From JACQAP01 sp035548375 (GTDB lineage Bacteria > Pseudomonadota > Gammaproteobacteria > Burkholderiales > JACQAP01): 64,000 nucleotides of DNA. Below are positions 37,965-46,001 of this stretch, one piece after another; positions within the stretch are counted from its first letter, which is position 1; each line of letters opens with the position of its first letter. Made by a program: the position numbers and the translations under genes. The notes below the pieces were generated by a model, which had not been told where the DNA came from, searched no databases, and saw only the letters and a program-made list of their open reading frames with translations. Location: assembly GCA_035548375.1 (NCBI GenBank), contig DASZTG010000044.1, positions 124,001 through 188,000 of the forward strand, given 5' to 3'.

Positions 37965-38348
37965 ATGGATTCGAGCCAGCTAGAAAGCCCGCACAAGGGC
38001 AAGACCGGCCTACGCCGACTCTGGAATGCGATGTTCTATTCCATCGACGGATTCAAGGCTGCCTATCGGCATGAGGACGCGTTTCGACAGGAAGTCCTGC
38101 TGGCCGTATTGCTGATCCCGACAGCCTTTTTCCTGCCGGCGTCGGGTGTCGGCAAGGCATTGATGATCGGTTCGATACTGCTCGTGCTCGTCGTGGAATT
38201 GCTGAATTCGGCAGTGGAAGCCACTGTCGATCGGGTATCGCTTGAACATCACCGGCTCGCCAAACGAGCTAAGGACATCGGCAGCGCCGCAGTCATGACG
38301 TCGCTTGCGAATGTCGTGATCGTCTGGCTGCTCGTGCTGTTCGGCTAA
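37965..38348 (+). CDS. dgkA: Diacylglycerol kinase, prokaryotic type
   Basis: A 127-residue membrane kinase recycling diacylglycerol to phosphatidate. Three hydrophobic helices are seen, and the active-site segment ELLNSAVEATVDRVS with the conserved Glu and Asn matches DgkA. The N-terminal amphipathic RLWNAMFYSIDGFKAAYRHE is also typical. Confidence 0.94.
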   Translation: MDSSQLESPHKGKTGLRRLWNAMFYSIDGFKAAYRHEDAFRQEVLLAVLLIPTAFFLPASGVGKALMIGSILLVLVVELLNSAVEATVDRVSLEHHRLAKRAKDIGSAAVMTSLANVVIVWLLVLFG

Positions 38349-38662
38349 GTGCCTCGACCGTTGGCGTTTGCCCGCCCTTCCCATTCGCAGTTCCATCGTC
38401 GTACTTGCCTGGACATTGCGGCAGTAAGGCACTGAACCGCGTCGTTTGAATCCAGCCAGGGGTTGGTTTTTGTGGAGCCGGCGCATGGTCCAATCCAAAG
38501 GTTGCGTATTTTGGCGGAAACCACGGATTATGCTGTAGGCTTTCAGGCACACTTCTGCAAAAAATCATATACTTTTGGCTGAAATATCGTAGAATCTCTA
38601 GCTCAAACGCCTTAATTAGCTAGAAATCAAAGGCTTCAGGCATCCAATCAGGGGTGGGTGGC
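38349..38662 (+). other. Intergenic region before the signalling cluster
   Basis: 314 bases without a convincing gene. The right half is A/T-rich compared with the flanks and probably holds the promoter of the kinase gene. TATACT at 38568 and TAGAAT at 38590 are -10-like, but neither has a properly spaced -35. A short inverted repeat TAGCT...AGCTA lies at about 38600-38625. No terminator hairpin with a T run was seen after dgkA. Confidence 0.5.
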
Positions 38663-41209
38663 ATGAAGAAAGCGGCTTTCTGGAAAGCCGATTGGTTCCT
38701 CGGGCTGATCGTTGCTCTGGTGTTGTTCGTCGCATCCGGAAGCGATCTCGTCCAAAGCCTCGAACGCCTTGCTTATGACTGGGGCGTTCGGGCGTCCGGC
38801 CATTCTCCGTCGCCGCGCGTGGCGGTGATTGCCATCGACGATCAGAGCATCGCCAACATCGGTCGCTGGCCATGGTCGCGCGAGGTTCACGCGCAGATGA
38901 TTGCCAAGCTGAAGCAGGCGGGAGCGAAGGTCGTCGGCTACGCATCGTTTTTCTTCGAGCCGCAAATCGACCCCGGCCTCGCCTATGTGCAGAAGCTGGC
39001 GGAAATGTATCAGGCGTTGCCGCCGGCGCAGCAGCAAAGCCTCGCCGATTTCGCGTCAGTGCTGGGCGAAGCCGAAGACGTCCTGAACAGCGACCGCAAA
39101 CTCGCCGCTGCGATCACGGACGCAGGCAACGTCGCGCTGCCCATGCTCTTCGCGCTTGGCGAGCCTCGCGGCAATCCCGACAAGCCCCTGCCGGACTACG
39201 TGCTGAAGAACCAGATCACGAAGGTCGTGGATCGCATCGGTGCGCAGAGCAACAATATTTTCCCGGTGCCGACGGTTCAGGCCGCCGCACCCTTGCAGGA
39301 AATCGCGGCCGGAGCCGCCGCCATCGGGCATCTGAACGCATTGCCCGATGTCGACGGCAGCACGCGCACCGAGCCCCTCGTGGTGCGTTACTACGATCAG
39401 TATTTCCCGTCTTTCTCCGTCATGCTTGCCGCGAAGAGCCTGAACCTCGGTGCCAACGACATCGAGATGCGGCTGGGGGAGGGCATCAAGGTCGGAAATC
39501 TCACCATCAGCACGGATCCAGACCTGCTGATGCACAGCTATTTCTACAAGGACAAGGAAGGTCGACCGGCATTCCAGGTCGACTCGTTCTTCGATGTCAT
39601 TTCCGGGAAGATTCCGGCCGACAAATACCGCGACAAGGTCGTGCTGATCGGCGCCACCGCAGCGGGAATAGGGACCTACCAGGTCACGCCGATATCGGCG
39701 GCCATGCCGCCGGTCGTCACGTTGGCGCACTCGGTCTCGAGCATTTTGCAGGAAGACTTCTTCGTCAAGCCAGCCTGGGGTGTTTGGGTCGAGAAGCTGG
39801 TCTTCCTGGCGATCGCGGCCTACCTGATCCTGCTGCTGCCGAAGTTGAAGGCGGGCATGGGGTTTGGCATCACGGCGGCATTGTTGATTGCCCTGATAGC
39901 GGCGCATTTCGTCCTGATGTCCGGCAAGTTGATGTGGATTCCATTGATGGCTTCGGCCGTCCTCTTGGTCATCGGCCATGTCCTGCTCACGACCAAGCGC
40001 TTCCTGGTCACCGAGCGCGGCAAGGCGAAATCGGACCTGGAATCCGCCGAATCCAACCGCATGCTGGGCCTCGCCTTCCAGGGCCAGGGCCAGCTCGACA
40101 TGGCGTTCGACAAGTTCAAGAAGGTTCCGCTCGACGACAGCGTGATGGACAACATGTACAACCTCGCGCTGGATTTCGAGCGCAAGCGCCAGTTCAACAA
40201 GGCCCAGGCCGTGTACGAGCACATGGCCACATACAACCCCAAGTTCCGCGACCTCGAGCAGAAGCTCAACCGCGCCAAGCAAATGTCGGAAACGGTCATC
40301 CTCGGCAGCAGCGGCGGGCGCACGAACGCAAGCACATTGGTGCTGGACGGCGGCGCGGTCGAAAAGCCCATGCTTGGCCGCTACCAGGTCGAAAAGGAAC
40401 TGGGCAAGGGCGCGATGGGTGTGGTGTATCTCGGAAAGGATCCCAAGATCGGCCGCGTCGTTGCGATCAAGACCATGGCGTTGTCGCAGGAGTTCGAAGC
40501 CGATGAACTGGAGGACGTGAAGCAGCGCTTCTTCCGGGAGGCCGAGACGGCAGGGCGCCTGAACCATCCGAACATCGTCACCATTTACGACGCCGGCGAG
40601 GAGCACGACCTCGCCTACATCGCAATGGAATTCCTCAAGGGCAAGGACCTGGTGCCGCAAACCAAGCAGGCGGCGCTGCTGCCGCTTCCCAAGACGCTGT
40701 CGATCATAGCCAGGGTCGCCGAGGCGCTTTCCTACGCGCACAAGCAGAACGTGGTTCACCGCGACATCAAGCCCGCGAACATCATGTACGACCCGCAGGC
40801 CGATTCGGTGAAAGTCACCGACTTCGGTATCGCGCGCATCACCGATTCGTCCAAGACCAAGACGGGCATGGTGCTCGGCACGCCGTCGTACATGTCGCCA
40901 GAACAGCTCGCCGGGAAGAAAATCGACGGACAGTCTGACCTGTTCTCGCTCGGGGTTACGCTGTACCAGCTTTCCTGCGGGAGCCTGCCTTTCCAGGGAG
41001 AGTCGATGACGCAGTTGATGTTCAAGATCGCCAACGAACCGCCGGTCGACATCCTTGGCGTCAATCCAGCGCTGCCCGAATGCGTGGTGGATATCATCAA
41101 CAAGGCGCTCGCGAAGGACGTGGCCGAGCGCTACAAGAACGGCGATGAGTTCGCGCAAGCCGTCCGCGCTTGCGCGGCGCAGTTCGATACCCTGGACGTT
41201 TCCCTCTAG
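38663..41209 (+). CDS. CHASE2-domain transmembrane Ser/Thr protein kinase
   Basis: An 848-residue receptor kinase. A first membrane helix (about residues 10-28) leads into an extracytoplasmic CHASE2 sensor (VAVIAIDDQSIANIGRWPW is its signature). Two or three helices follow at about 370-450. A TPR-like stretch (LGLAFQGQGQLDMAFDKFKK...) connects to a Hanks kinase: GKGAMGVVY loop, K603 in VAIKTM, HRDIKPAN with D701, DFG and GTPSYMSPEQ. All catalytic residues are present. The start ATG 38663 has GGGGTGGG before it. It leads a run with PP2C, FHA and cyclase genes; PP2C follows after 3 bases. Confidence 0.92.
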   Translation: MKKAAFWKADWFLGLIVALVLFVASGSDLVQSLERLAYDWGVRASGHSPSPRVAVIAIDDQSIANIGRWPWSREVHAQMIAKLKQAGAKVVGYASFFFEPQIDPGLAYVQKLAEMYQALPPAQQQSLADFASVLGEAEDVLNSDRKLAAAITDAGNVALPMLFALGEPRGNPDKPLPDYVLKNQITKVVDRIGAQSNNIFPVPTVQAAAPLQEIAAGAAAIGHLNALPDVDGSTRTEPLVVRYYDQYFPSFSVMLAAKSLNLGANDIEMRLGEGIKVGNLTISTDPDLLMHSYFYKDKEGRPAFQVDSFFDVISGKIPADKYRDKVVLIGATAAGIGTYQVTPISAAMPPVVTLAHSVSSILQEDFFVKPAWGVWVEKLVFLAIAAYLILLLPKLKAGMGFGITAALLIALIAAHFVLMSGKLMWIPLMASAVLLVIGHVLLTTKRFLVTERGKAKSDLESAESNRMLGLAFQGQGQLDMAFDKFKKVPLDDSVMDNMYNLALDFERKRQFNKAQAVYEHMATYNPKFRDLEQKLNRAKQMSETVILGSSGGRTNASTLVLDGGAVEKPMLGRYQVEKELGKGAMGVVYLGKDPKIGRVVAIKTMALSQEFEADELEDVKQRFFREAETAGRLNHPNIVTIYDAGEEHDLAYIAMEFLKGKDLVPQTKQAALLPLPKTLSIIARVAEALSYAHKQNVVHRDIKPANIMYDPQADSVKVTDFGIARITDSSKTKTGMVLGTPSYMSPEQLAGKKIDGQSDLFSLGVTLYQLSCGSLPFQGESMTQLMFKIANEPPVDILGVNPALPECVVDIINKALAKDVAERYKNGDEFAQAVRACAAQFDTLDVSL

Positions 41210-41212
41210 CGG

Positions 41213-42046
41213 ATGCCCGACATGAGTTTGACAGCGTCTCTCGAAATGGTAAAAGCGACCCACACCGGAATGGTGCGTTCGCATAACGAAGACAGCATCG
41301 CCACCGACGCGGAAATCGGACTGGCCGTCCTCGCGGACGGGATGGGCGGTTACAACGCCGGCGAGGTCGCCAGTGGAATCGCCACCGCGCTGATCTCGAG
41401 CGAAACCCGCGAGGCATTGATCCGGCAATCGCCGCACGAGGTCGACAGGAATACCGGCTCGCCGGTTGCCGCGAAGCTGCTTCGGGATATCATTGCCAAA
41501 GCCAACACGTCCATCTTCCAGTCGGCGAACAGCCAGCCGCAATACGCGGGAATGGGAACGACGCTGGTGGTCGCGCTGTTTTGCAACGATCAGCTCACGA
41601 TGGCACACATCGGCGATTCACGGTGCTATCGCCAGCGCGCAGGCAAGCTCGAACAGGTCACGCGGGACCATTCGCTGCTGCAGGAGCAGATCGACAGCGG
41701 CCTGCTGACCAAGGAGGCCGCCCGGCGTTCGCAGAACAAGAACCTTGTCACGCGAGCGCTGGGAATCGAGCCCGAGGTGGAGGCGGAGATTCACACCTAC
41801 CCGGCACTGGAAGGCGACATCTACCTGATGTGCTCGGACGGCCTGAACGACATGGTGGAAGACGAAGACATCGAAATGACGCTGGAGGCCCTGGGCGCGA
41901 ACCTGCAGCTGGCGGCCGAGCAGCTGGTGCAAATGGCAAATGACAACGGCGGACGCGATAATGTATCGGTGGTGCTGATCAAGGTGAAGAAGAACTTCCC
42001 CGCAAACGACGGGCTTTTTGCGAAGTTCTTATCCTGGTTCAAATAA
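41213..42046 (+). CDS. PP2C-type Ser/Thr protein phosphatase
   Basis: A 277-residue Mg/Mn-dependent phosphatase. Metal and phosphate motifs in order: RSHNEDS, LADGMGGYNAGEVAS, MAHIGDSRCYR, CSDGLNDMV, GGRDNVSVVLI. It should reverse phosphorylation by the CHASE2 kinase encoded 3 bases upstream. ATG at 41213 or 41222 could be the start; the phosphatase motifs begin well after both. Confidence 0.94.
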   Translation: MPDMSLTASLEMVKATHTGMVRSHNEDSIATDAEIGLAVLADGMGGYNAGEVASGIATALISSETREALIRQSPHEVDRNTGSPVAAKLLRDIIAKANTSIFQSANSQPQYAGMGTTLVVALFCNDQLTMAHIGDSRCYRQRAGKLEQVTRDHSLLQEQIDSGLLTKEAARRSQNKNLVTRALGIEPEVEAEIHTYPALEGDIYLMCSDGLNDMVEDEDIEMTLEALGANLQLAAEQLVQMANDNGGRDNVSVVLIKVKKNFPANDGLFAKFLSWFK

Positions 42047-42057
42047 AGGACGCAGCT

Positions 42058-42867
42058 ATGGCGAAGTTGATATTGAGTCTCGATGGCCAGTTGATCAAGG
42101 AATACACGCTCAGCAAGGAGCGCACGACCATCGGCCGCAAACCGCACAACGACATCCAGATCGACAATCTCGCGGTCAGCGGCGAGCACGCCATCATCAT
42201 GACGATCCTGAACGACTCGTTCCTCGAGGACCTTGGCAGCACGAACGGAACGCTCGTCAACGGACAGCCGGTCAAGAAGCACTTTCTGCAGAGCAGCGAC
42301 ACCGTCGAGATCGGCAAGTACAAGCTCAAATACATGAACGAGGCGCCCGCCAGCATGAGCCAGGCCGAGTTCGAGAAGACGATGGTGCTGAGGGCCCCTG
42401 CCGCCGCCGCGCCGAAGCAGGAAGTGCGCAGTCCCTCCGATACCCAAACGAATCTGCAGGCCGCACCGGCCGCCGGAGAACAGGCTGCACCGCATGTCGT
42501 GCCGCAACCGGCGGCAGCGCCCTCCCCGGCGCCTGCCGTGCCGCCTGCGGCAGCACCCAAGCCGATACCTGCCGCCGCTCCCGCCGCGGGCGCGGCGGGG
42601 CAACCGATCGGCATCATCCAGATCCTGTCCGGCCCGAATGCCGGCAAGGAGTTGCCGCTGGCGAAGCCGCTCACCACGCTGGGCAAGCCGGGTGTGCAGG
42701 TCGCTGTCATTGCCAAGCGACCGCAGGGCTACTTCCTTACACACGTGGAAGGCGCCAACTTCCCGGTGGTAAACGGCAAGACGCTGGATGCGCAGGCGCA
42801 CCAGCTCGGCGATCACGACGTCATAGAGCTTGCCGGCGTGAAAATGGAATTCTTCCTGAAGCCCTGA
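42058..42867 (+). CDS. FHA-domain protein with a second, degenerate FHA-like domain
   Basis: A 269-residue soluble protein. The N-terminal FHA domain (residues 1-95) has the phosphothreonine-binding residues TTIGRKPHNDIQI, SGEHA and STNGTLVNG. A 75-residue Pro/Ala-rich linker leads to a C-terminal FHA-like domain (IIQILSGPNAGKELPL, TTLGKPG, VVNGKTL) in which the Arg and Ser-x-x-His are lost. It should read Thr phosphorylation made by the kinase. AAAGGA precedes the start. Confidence 0.9.
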   Translation: MAKLILSLDGQLIKEYTLSKERTTIGRKPHNDIQIDNLAVSGEHAIIMTILNDSFLEDLGSTNGTLVNGQPVKKHFLQSSDTVEIGKYKLKYMNEAPASMSQAEFEKTMVLRAPAAAAPKQEVRSPSDTQTNLQAAPAAGEQAAPHVVPQPAAAPSPAPAVPPAAAPKPIPAAAPAAGAAGQPIGIIQILSGPNAGKELPLAKPLTTLGKPGVQVAVIAKRPQGYFLTHVEGANFPVVNGKTLDAQAHQLGDHDVIELAGVKMEFFLKP

Positions 42868-42907
42868 GCCTTCCAGGCGCGCCCTTTTCCGGCACGCAAC
42901 TCAACTC

Positions 42908-45148
42908 ATGGGAGGCGGCTTGAAGAAGCACCTGGTGCGTATCGCGCTCGGGCTGGTGGTGGTTCTCGCCTTTGCCGGACACGCCGGTCGCTACTACCAG
43001 ATCCCGTTCATCGACCGGTTCGAGAACATCGTCTACGACGCCCGGTTGCGGCTGACGATGTCGAACAAGGTCGATCCGCGCATCGTCATCATCGACATCG
43101 ACGAGAAGAGCCTGGCCATCGAAGGGCGATGGCCCTGGCGTCGCGACAAGCTGGGGGCCCTGCTCGACCAGCTTTTCGATCGCTACAAGGTCGGCATAGT
43201 CGGTTTCGACGTCGTCTTCGCCGAACGCGACGAGAGTTCCGGCCTGGGCATCCTGCGCGAGCTGGCGCAAAAGGAACTGAAGGGCGACGCGCGCTACGAA
43301 GCCGTCCTCAAGGAAGTGGCGCCGCAACTCGAGTACGACCAGGTATTCGCCGACAAGCTGAAGGGACGCGCGGTCGTGCTCGGGTACTACTTTTCCGACG
43401 TGAAGTCCGAGGATGGCAAGGGACGTACCTCCGGCGTGATCCCGAAGCCTGTGCTGCCGTCCGGAACCTTCAAGGGCAAGAACATCGCATTCACCAGCTG
43501 GGCGGGCTACGGCGGCAATCTCGGGGAATTCCAGGCTGCCGCTGCAAGCGGCGGGCACTTCAATCCCTTGCCGGATGATGACGGGGTTACACGGCGCGTC
43601 CCGATGCTGGCGGAATATGAAGGCGCCTACTACGAGTCGCTGTCGATGGCAGTCATTCGACTGGGCCTGGGCCTGCCGCAGGTCGTCCCCGGGTTCCCGA
43701 GCGACAAATTCTGGTCCAAGGACTATCCCGGCCTCGAATGGATAGACGTCGGATCGGTGCGCGTGCCGGTCGATAACCTCGTCTCCGCGCTCGTTCCCTA
43801 TCGGGGCAGGCAGGGAAGCTTCAAATACATATCCGCGACCGATGTCCTGCACGGCAATACGCCGGTCGATGAGCTGAAGAACAAGATCATCCTGGTCGGT
43901 ACGACCGCGCCGGGCTTGTACGATTTGCGCGCCGCGCCGGTCGCGAACGTCTATCCCGGGGTCGAAATCCACGCCAACCTGATCGCCGGAATGCTCGATG
44001 GGACCATCAAGCAGCGCCCACCCTATGTGCTGGGGGCGGAGGTGGTACTGCTCCTGCTCTGCGGCATCGGCATGGCGCTGATCCTGCCCATGATCAATCC
44101 GCTGAAGGCCACGCTGCTGACGGTCGTGGTAATTGGCGCGGTATTCGCTACCAACGTACTGGTCTGGACGCAAGGCAACCTGGTCCTGCCGCTGGCTTCC
44201 GGGCTATTGATGATCATCATGCTGTTTGCACTGAACATGTCTTACGGATTCTTCGTGGAGTCGCGCGCGAAACGGCAAATCACCGGCCTGTTTGGGCAGT
44301 ATGTGCCGCCTGAATTGGTCGACGAGATGAGCAATGACCCGGAAGCATTTTCGATGGAAGGCGAAAGCCGGGAGTTGTCCGTCCTGTTCACCGACGTCCG
44401 CGGATTCACCACCATCTCCGAGGGTCTCGATCCCAAGGAGTTGTCCAAGTTGATGAACGAATTCCTGACGCCGCTGACGCGCGTGATCTACAAGCATCGC
44501 GGAACCATCGACAAGTACATGGGCGATTGCATCATGGCATTCTGGGGCGCCCCCCTGCACGACTCCAATCATGCGCGAAACGCGGTGATGGCCGGTCTGG
44601 AAATGCACAAGGTGCTGGACGAACTGCAGCCGCATTTCAAGGAACGCGGCTGGCCGCCGATACTCATCGGCGTGGGCGTGAATAGCGGGCGCATGAGCGT
44701 GGGCAACATGGGCTCCGAAATCCGCCTCGCCTATACGGTGATGGGAGATGCGGTGAATCTTGCCTCGCGGCTGGAGGGCATAACCAAGCTGTACGGCGCC
44801 AAAATGATCGTGGGCGAAGACACGCGTACCGCCGTTCCCGAAGTGGTGTTCCGGGAACTGGACAAGGTCAAGGTCAAGGGCAAGGAGGCGCCAGTCGCCA
44901 TTTTCGAGGCGGTCGGACTGGCCGGCGAGCTCGAAAAACCCGTGCAGGACGAGCTGAAACTGTGGGGCCAGGCGCTCAAGCTATACCGGACGCGCGACTG
45001 GGATATGGCAGAATTGCAACTGATCAATCTGACAAAGATGAATCCCGGCAGCGGGCTTTATCGTTTGTTTCTCGAGCGAATCGCGCACTTGCGCCGCAAT
45101 CCCCCGGAACCCGGATGGGATGGTTCCTGGAAACTAGAAACGAAATAG
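42908..45148 (+). CDS. CHASE2-domain class III adenylate/guanylate cyclase
   Basis: A 746-residue membrane cyclase. Domains are an N-terminal helix, CHASE2 (RIVIIDIDEKSLAIEGRWPW), three helices at about residues 370-440 and a class III catalytic domain. Metal-binding Asp are D496 in LFTDVRGFTT and D540 in DKYMGDCIMAFWG. K536 in the second motif favours ATP, but cAMP versus cGMP is not proved. ATG at 42908 has no ribosome site; TTG at 42920 lies 4 bases after GGGAGG and may be the real start. The same sensor type as the kinase at 38663 suggests a shared or parallel signal. Confidence 0.92.
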   Translation: MGGGLKKHLVRIALGLVVVLAFAGHAGRYYQIPFIDRFENIVYDARLRLTMSNKVDPRIVIIDIDEKSLAIEGRWPWRRDKLGALLDQLFDRYKVGIVGFDVVFAERDESSGLGILRELAQKELKGDARYEAVLKEVAPQLEYDQVFADKLKGRAVVLGYYFSDVKSEDGKGRTSGVIPKPVLPSGTFKGKNIAFTSWAGYGGNLGEFQAAAASGGHFNPLPDDDGVTRRVPMLAEYEGAYYESLSMAVIRLGLGLPQVVPGFPSDKFWSKDYPGLEWIDVGSVRVPVDNLVSALVPYRGRQGSFKYISATDVLHGNTPVDELKNKIILVGTTAPGLYDLRAAPVANVYPGVEIHANLIAGMLDGTIKQRPPYVLGAEVVLLLLCGIGMALILPMINPLKATLLTVVVIGAVFATNVLVWTQGNLVLPLASGLLMIIMLFALNMSYGFFVESRAKRQITGLFGQYVPPELVDEMSNDPEAFSMEGESRELSVLFTDVRGFTTISEGLDPKELSKLMNEFLTPLTRVIYKHRGTIDKYMGDCIMAFWGAPLHDSNHARNAVMAGLEMHKVLDELQPHFKERGWPPILIGVGVNSGRMSVGNMGSEIRLAYTVMGDAVNLASRLEGITKLYGAKMIVGEDTRTAVPEVVFRELDKVKVKGKEAPVAIFEAVGLAGELEKPVQDELKLWGQALKLYRTRDWDMAELQLINLTKMNPGSGLYRLFLERIAHLRRNPPEPGWDGSWKLETK

Positions 45149-45152
45149 GGCG

Positions 45153-45917
45153 ATGCAGATCAGGATACTCGGCTGCAGCGGAGGCATCGGTGGGAATCTT
45201 CGCACCACCTCGATGCTGCTCGACAGTGACATTCTGGTGGATGCCGGCACCGGCGTCGGAGACTTGAGCATCACCGAGCTGCTGAAGATCGACCACGTTT
45301 TCCTGACGCACTCCCACCTCGATCACATCACGTCGTTGCCGTTCCTGGTCGACACCGTCGGCCCGATGCGCGAAATGCCCATCACGGTTCATTGCGCCGA
45401 ACCAACCCGCAAGATTCTGCAGGATCACATTTTCAACTGGAAGGTCTGGCCGGACTTCACGGAGATCCCCAGCAAGGCGACTCCCTGCCTGAGATATTCG
45501 ACTTTTTCCGTCGGCGACCTGGTCGATGTGGGGGGGCGCAGGATAACGGTATTGCCGGCGAACCACGTGGTGCCCGCCGTCGGATTCCAGTTCGATAGCG
45601 GCGAGGCGAGCCTGGTATTCACTGGCGACACCACGATGAACGATGCGTTGTGGATCGAGGTGAACAAGATCGCCAACCTGCGCTACCTGATCATCGAAAC
45701 CGCTTTTCCGAACATGGAAAAGGAATTGGCGATCGCTTCCAAGCACCTTTGCCCGAGCATGCTTGCCGAGGAGCTTTCCAAGCTTCAGCGTTCGACCCGG
45801 GTTTTCGTGACCCACCTCAAGCCCGGAGCGGGAACGCTTACGATGCAGGAAGTGGAGGAATGCGCTGAACGCTACAACCCGCGCATGCTTTCGAACGGAC
45901 AGGTGTTCAAGTTTTGA
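45153..45917 (+). CDS. Metallo-beta-lactamase-fold cyclic nucleotide phosphodiesterase (class II-like)
   Basis: A 254-residue MBL-fold hydrolase with the metal motif THSHLDH (H53, H55, D57, H58), NHVVPAVG, FTGDTT and a later TH. The opening MQIRILGCSGGIGGNLRTTS and the overall pattern fit class II 3',5'-cyclic-nucleotide phosphodiesterases. Its start is 4 bases after the cyclase stop, so it likely removes the cyclase product. Other MBL activities are not excluded. Confidence 0.85.
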   Translation: MQIRILGCSGGIGGNLRTTSMLLDSDILVDAGTGVGDLSITELLKIDHVFLTHSHLDHITSLPFLVDTVGPMREMPITVHCAEPTRKILQDHIFNWKVWPDFTEIPSKATPCLRYSTFSVGDLVDVGGRRITVLPANHVVPAVGFQFDSGEASLVFTGDTTMNDALWIEVNKIANLRYLIIETAFPNMEKELAIASKHLCPSMLAEELSKLQRSTRVFVTHLKPGAGTLTMQEVEECAERYNPRMLSNGQVFKF

Positions 45918-46001
45918 AGGTCCCGCGGCGCTCTTTTCCGGCGACGTGATCTCAAGCCGCATCGGAATGCAGCAGCCGCAAATGGAAGAAGGATAGCCGC
46001 C

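Noticed and set aside
38575..38595. TTGGCT and TAGAAT as a sigma-70 promoter of the CHASE2 kinase
   Set aside because: The spacer is only 9 bases; about 17 is needed.
39056..41608. An 850-codon minus-strand open frame opposite the CHASE2 kinase
   Set aside because: Same reason: composition typical of an antisense shadow and it overlaps two well-supported genes.
38663..42867. Kinase, PP2C and FHA as a type VI secretion phosphorylation module
   Set aside because: This trio occurs with type VI secretion, but no tss, hcp, vgrG or clpV gene is in the window. A distant T6SS locus cannot be excluded.
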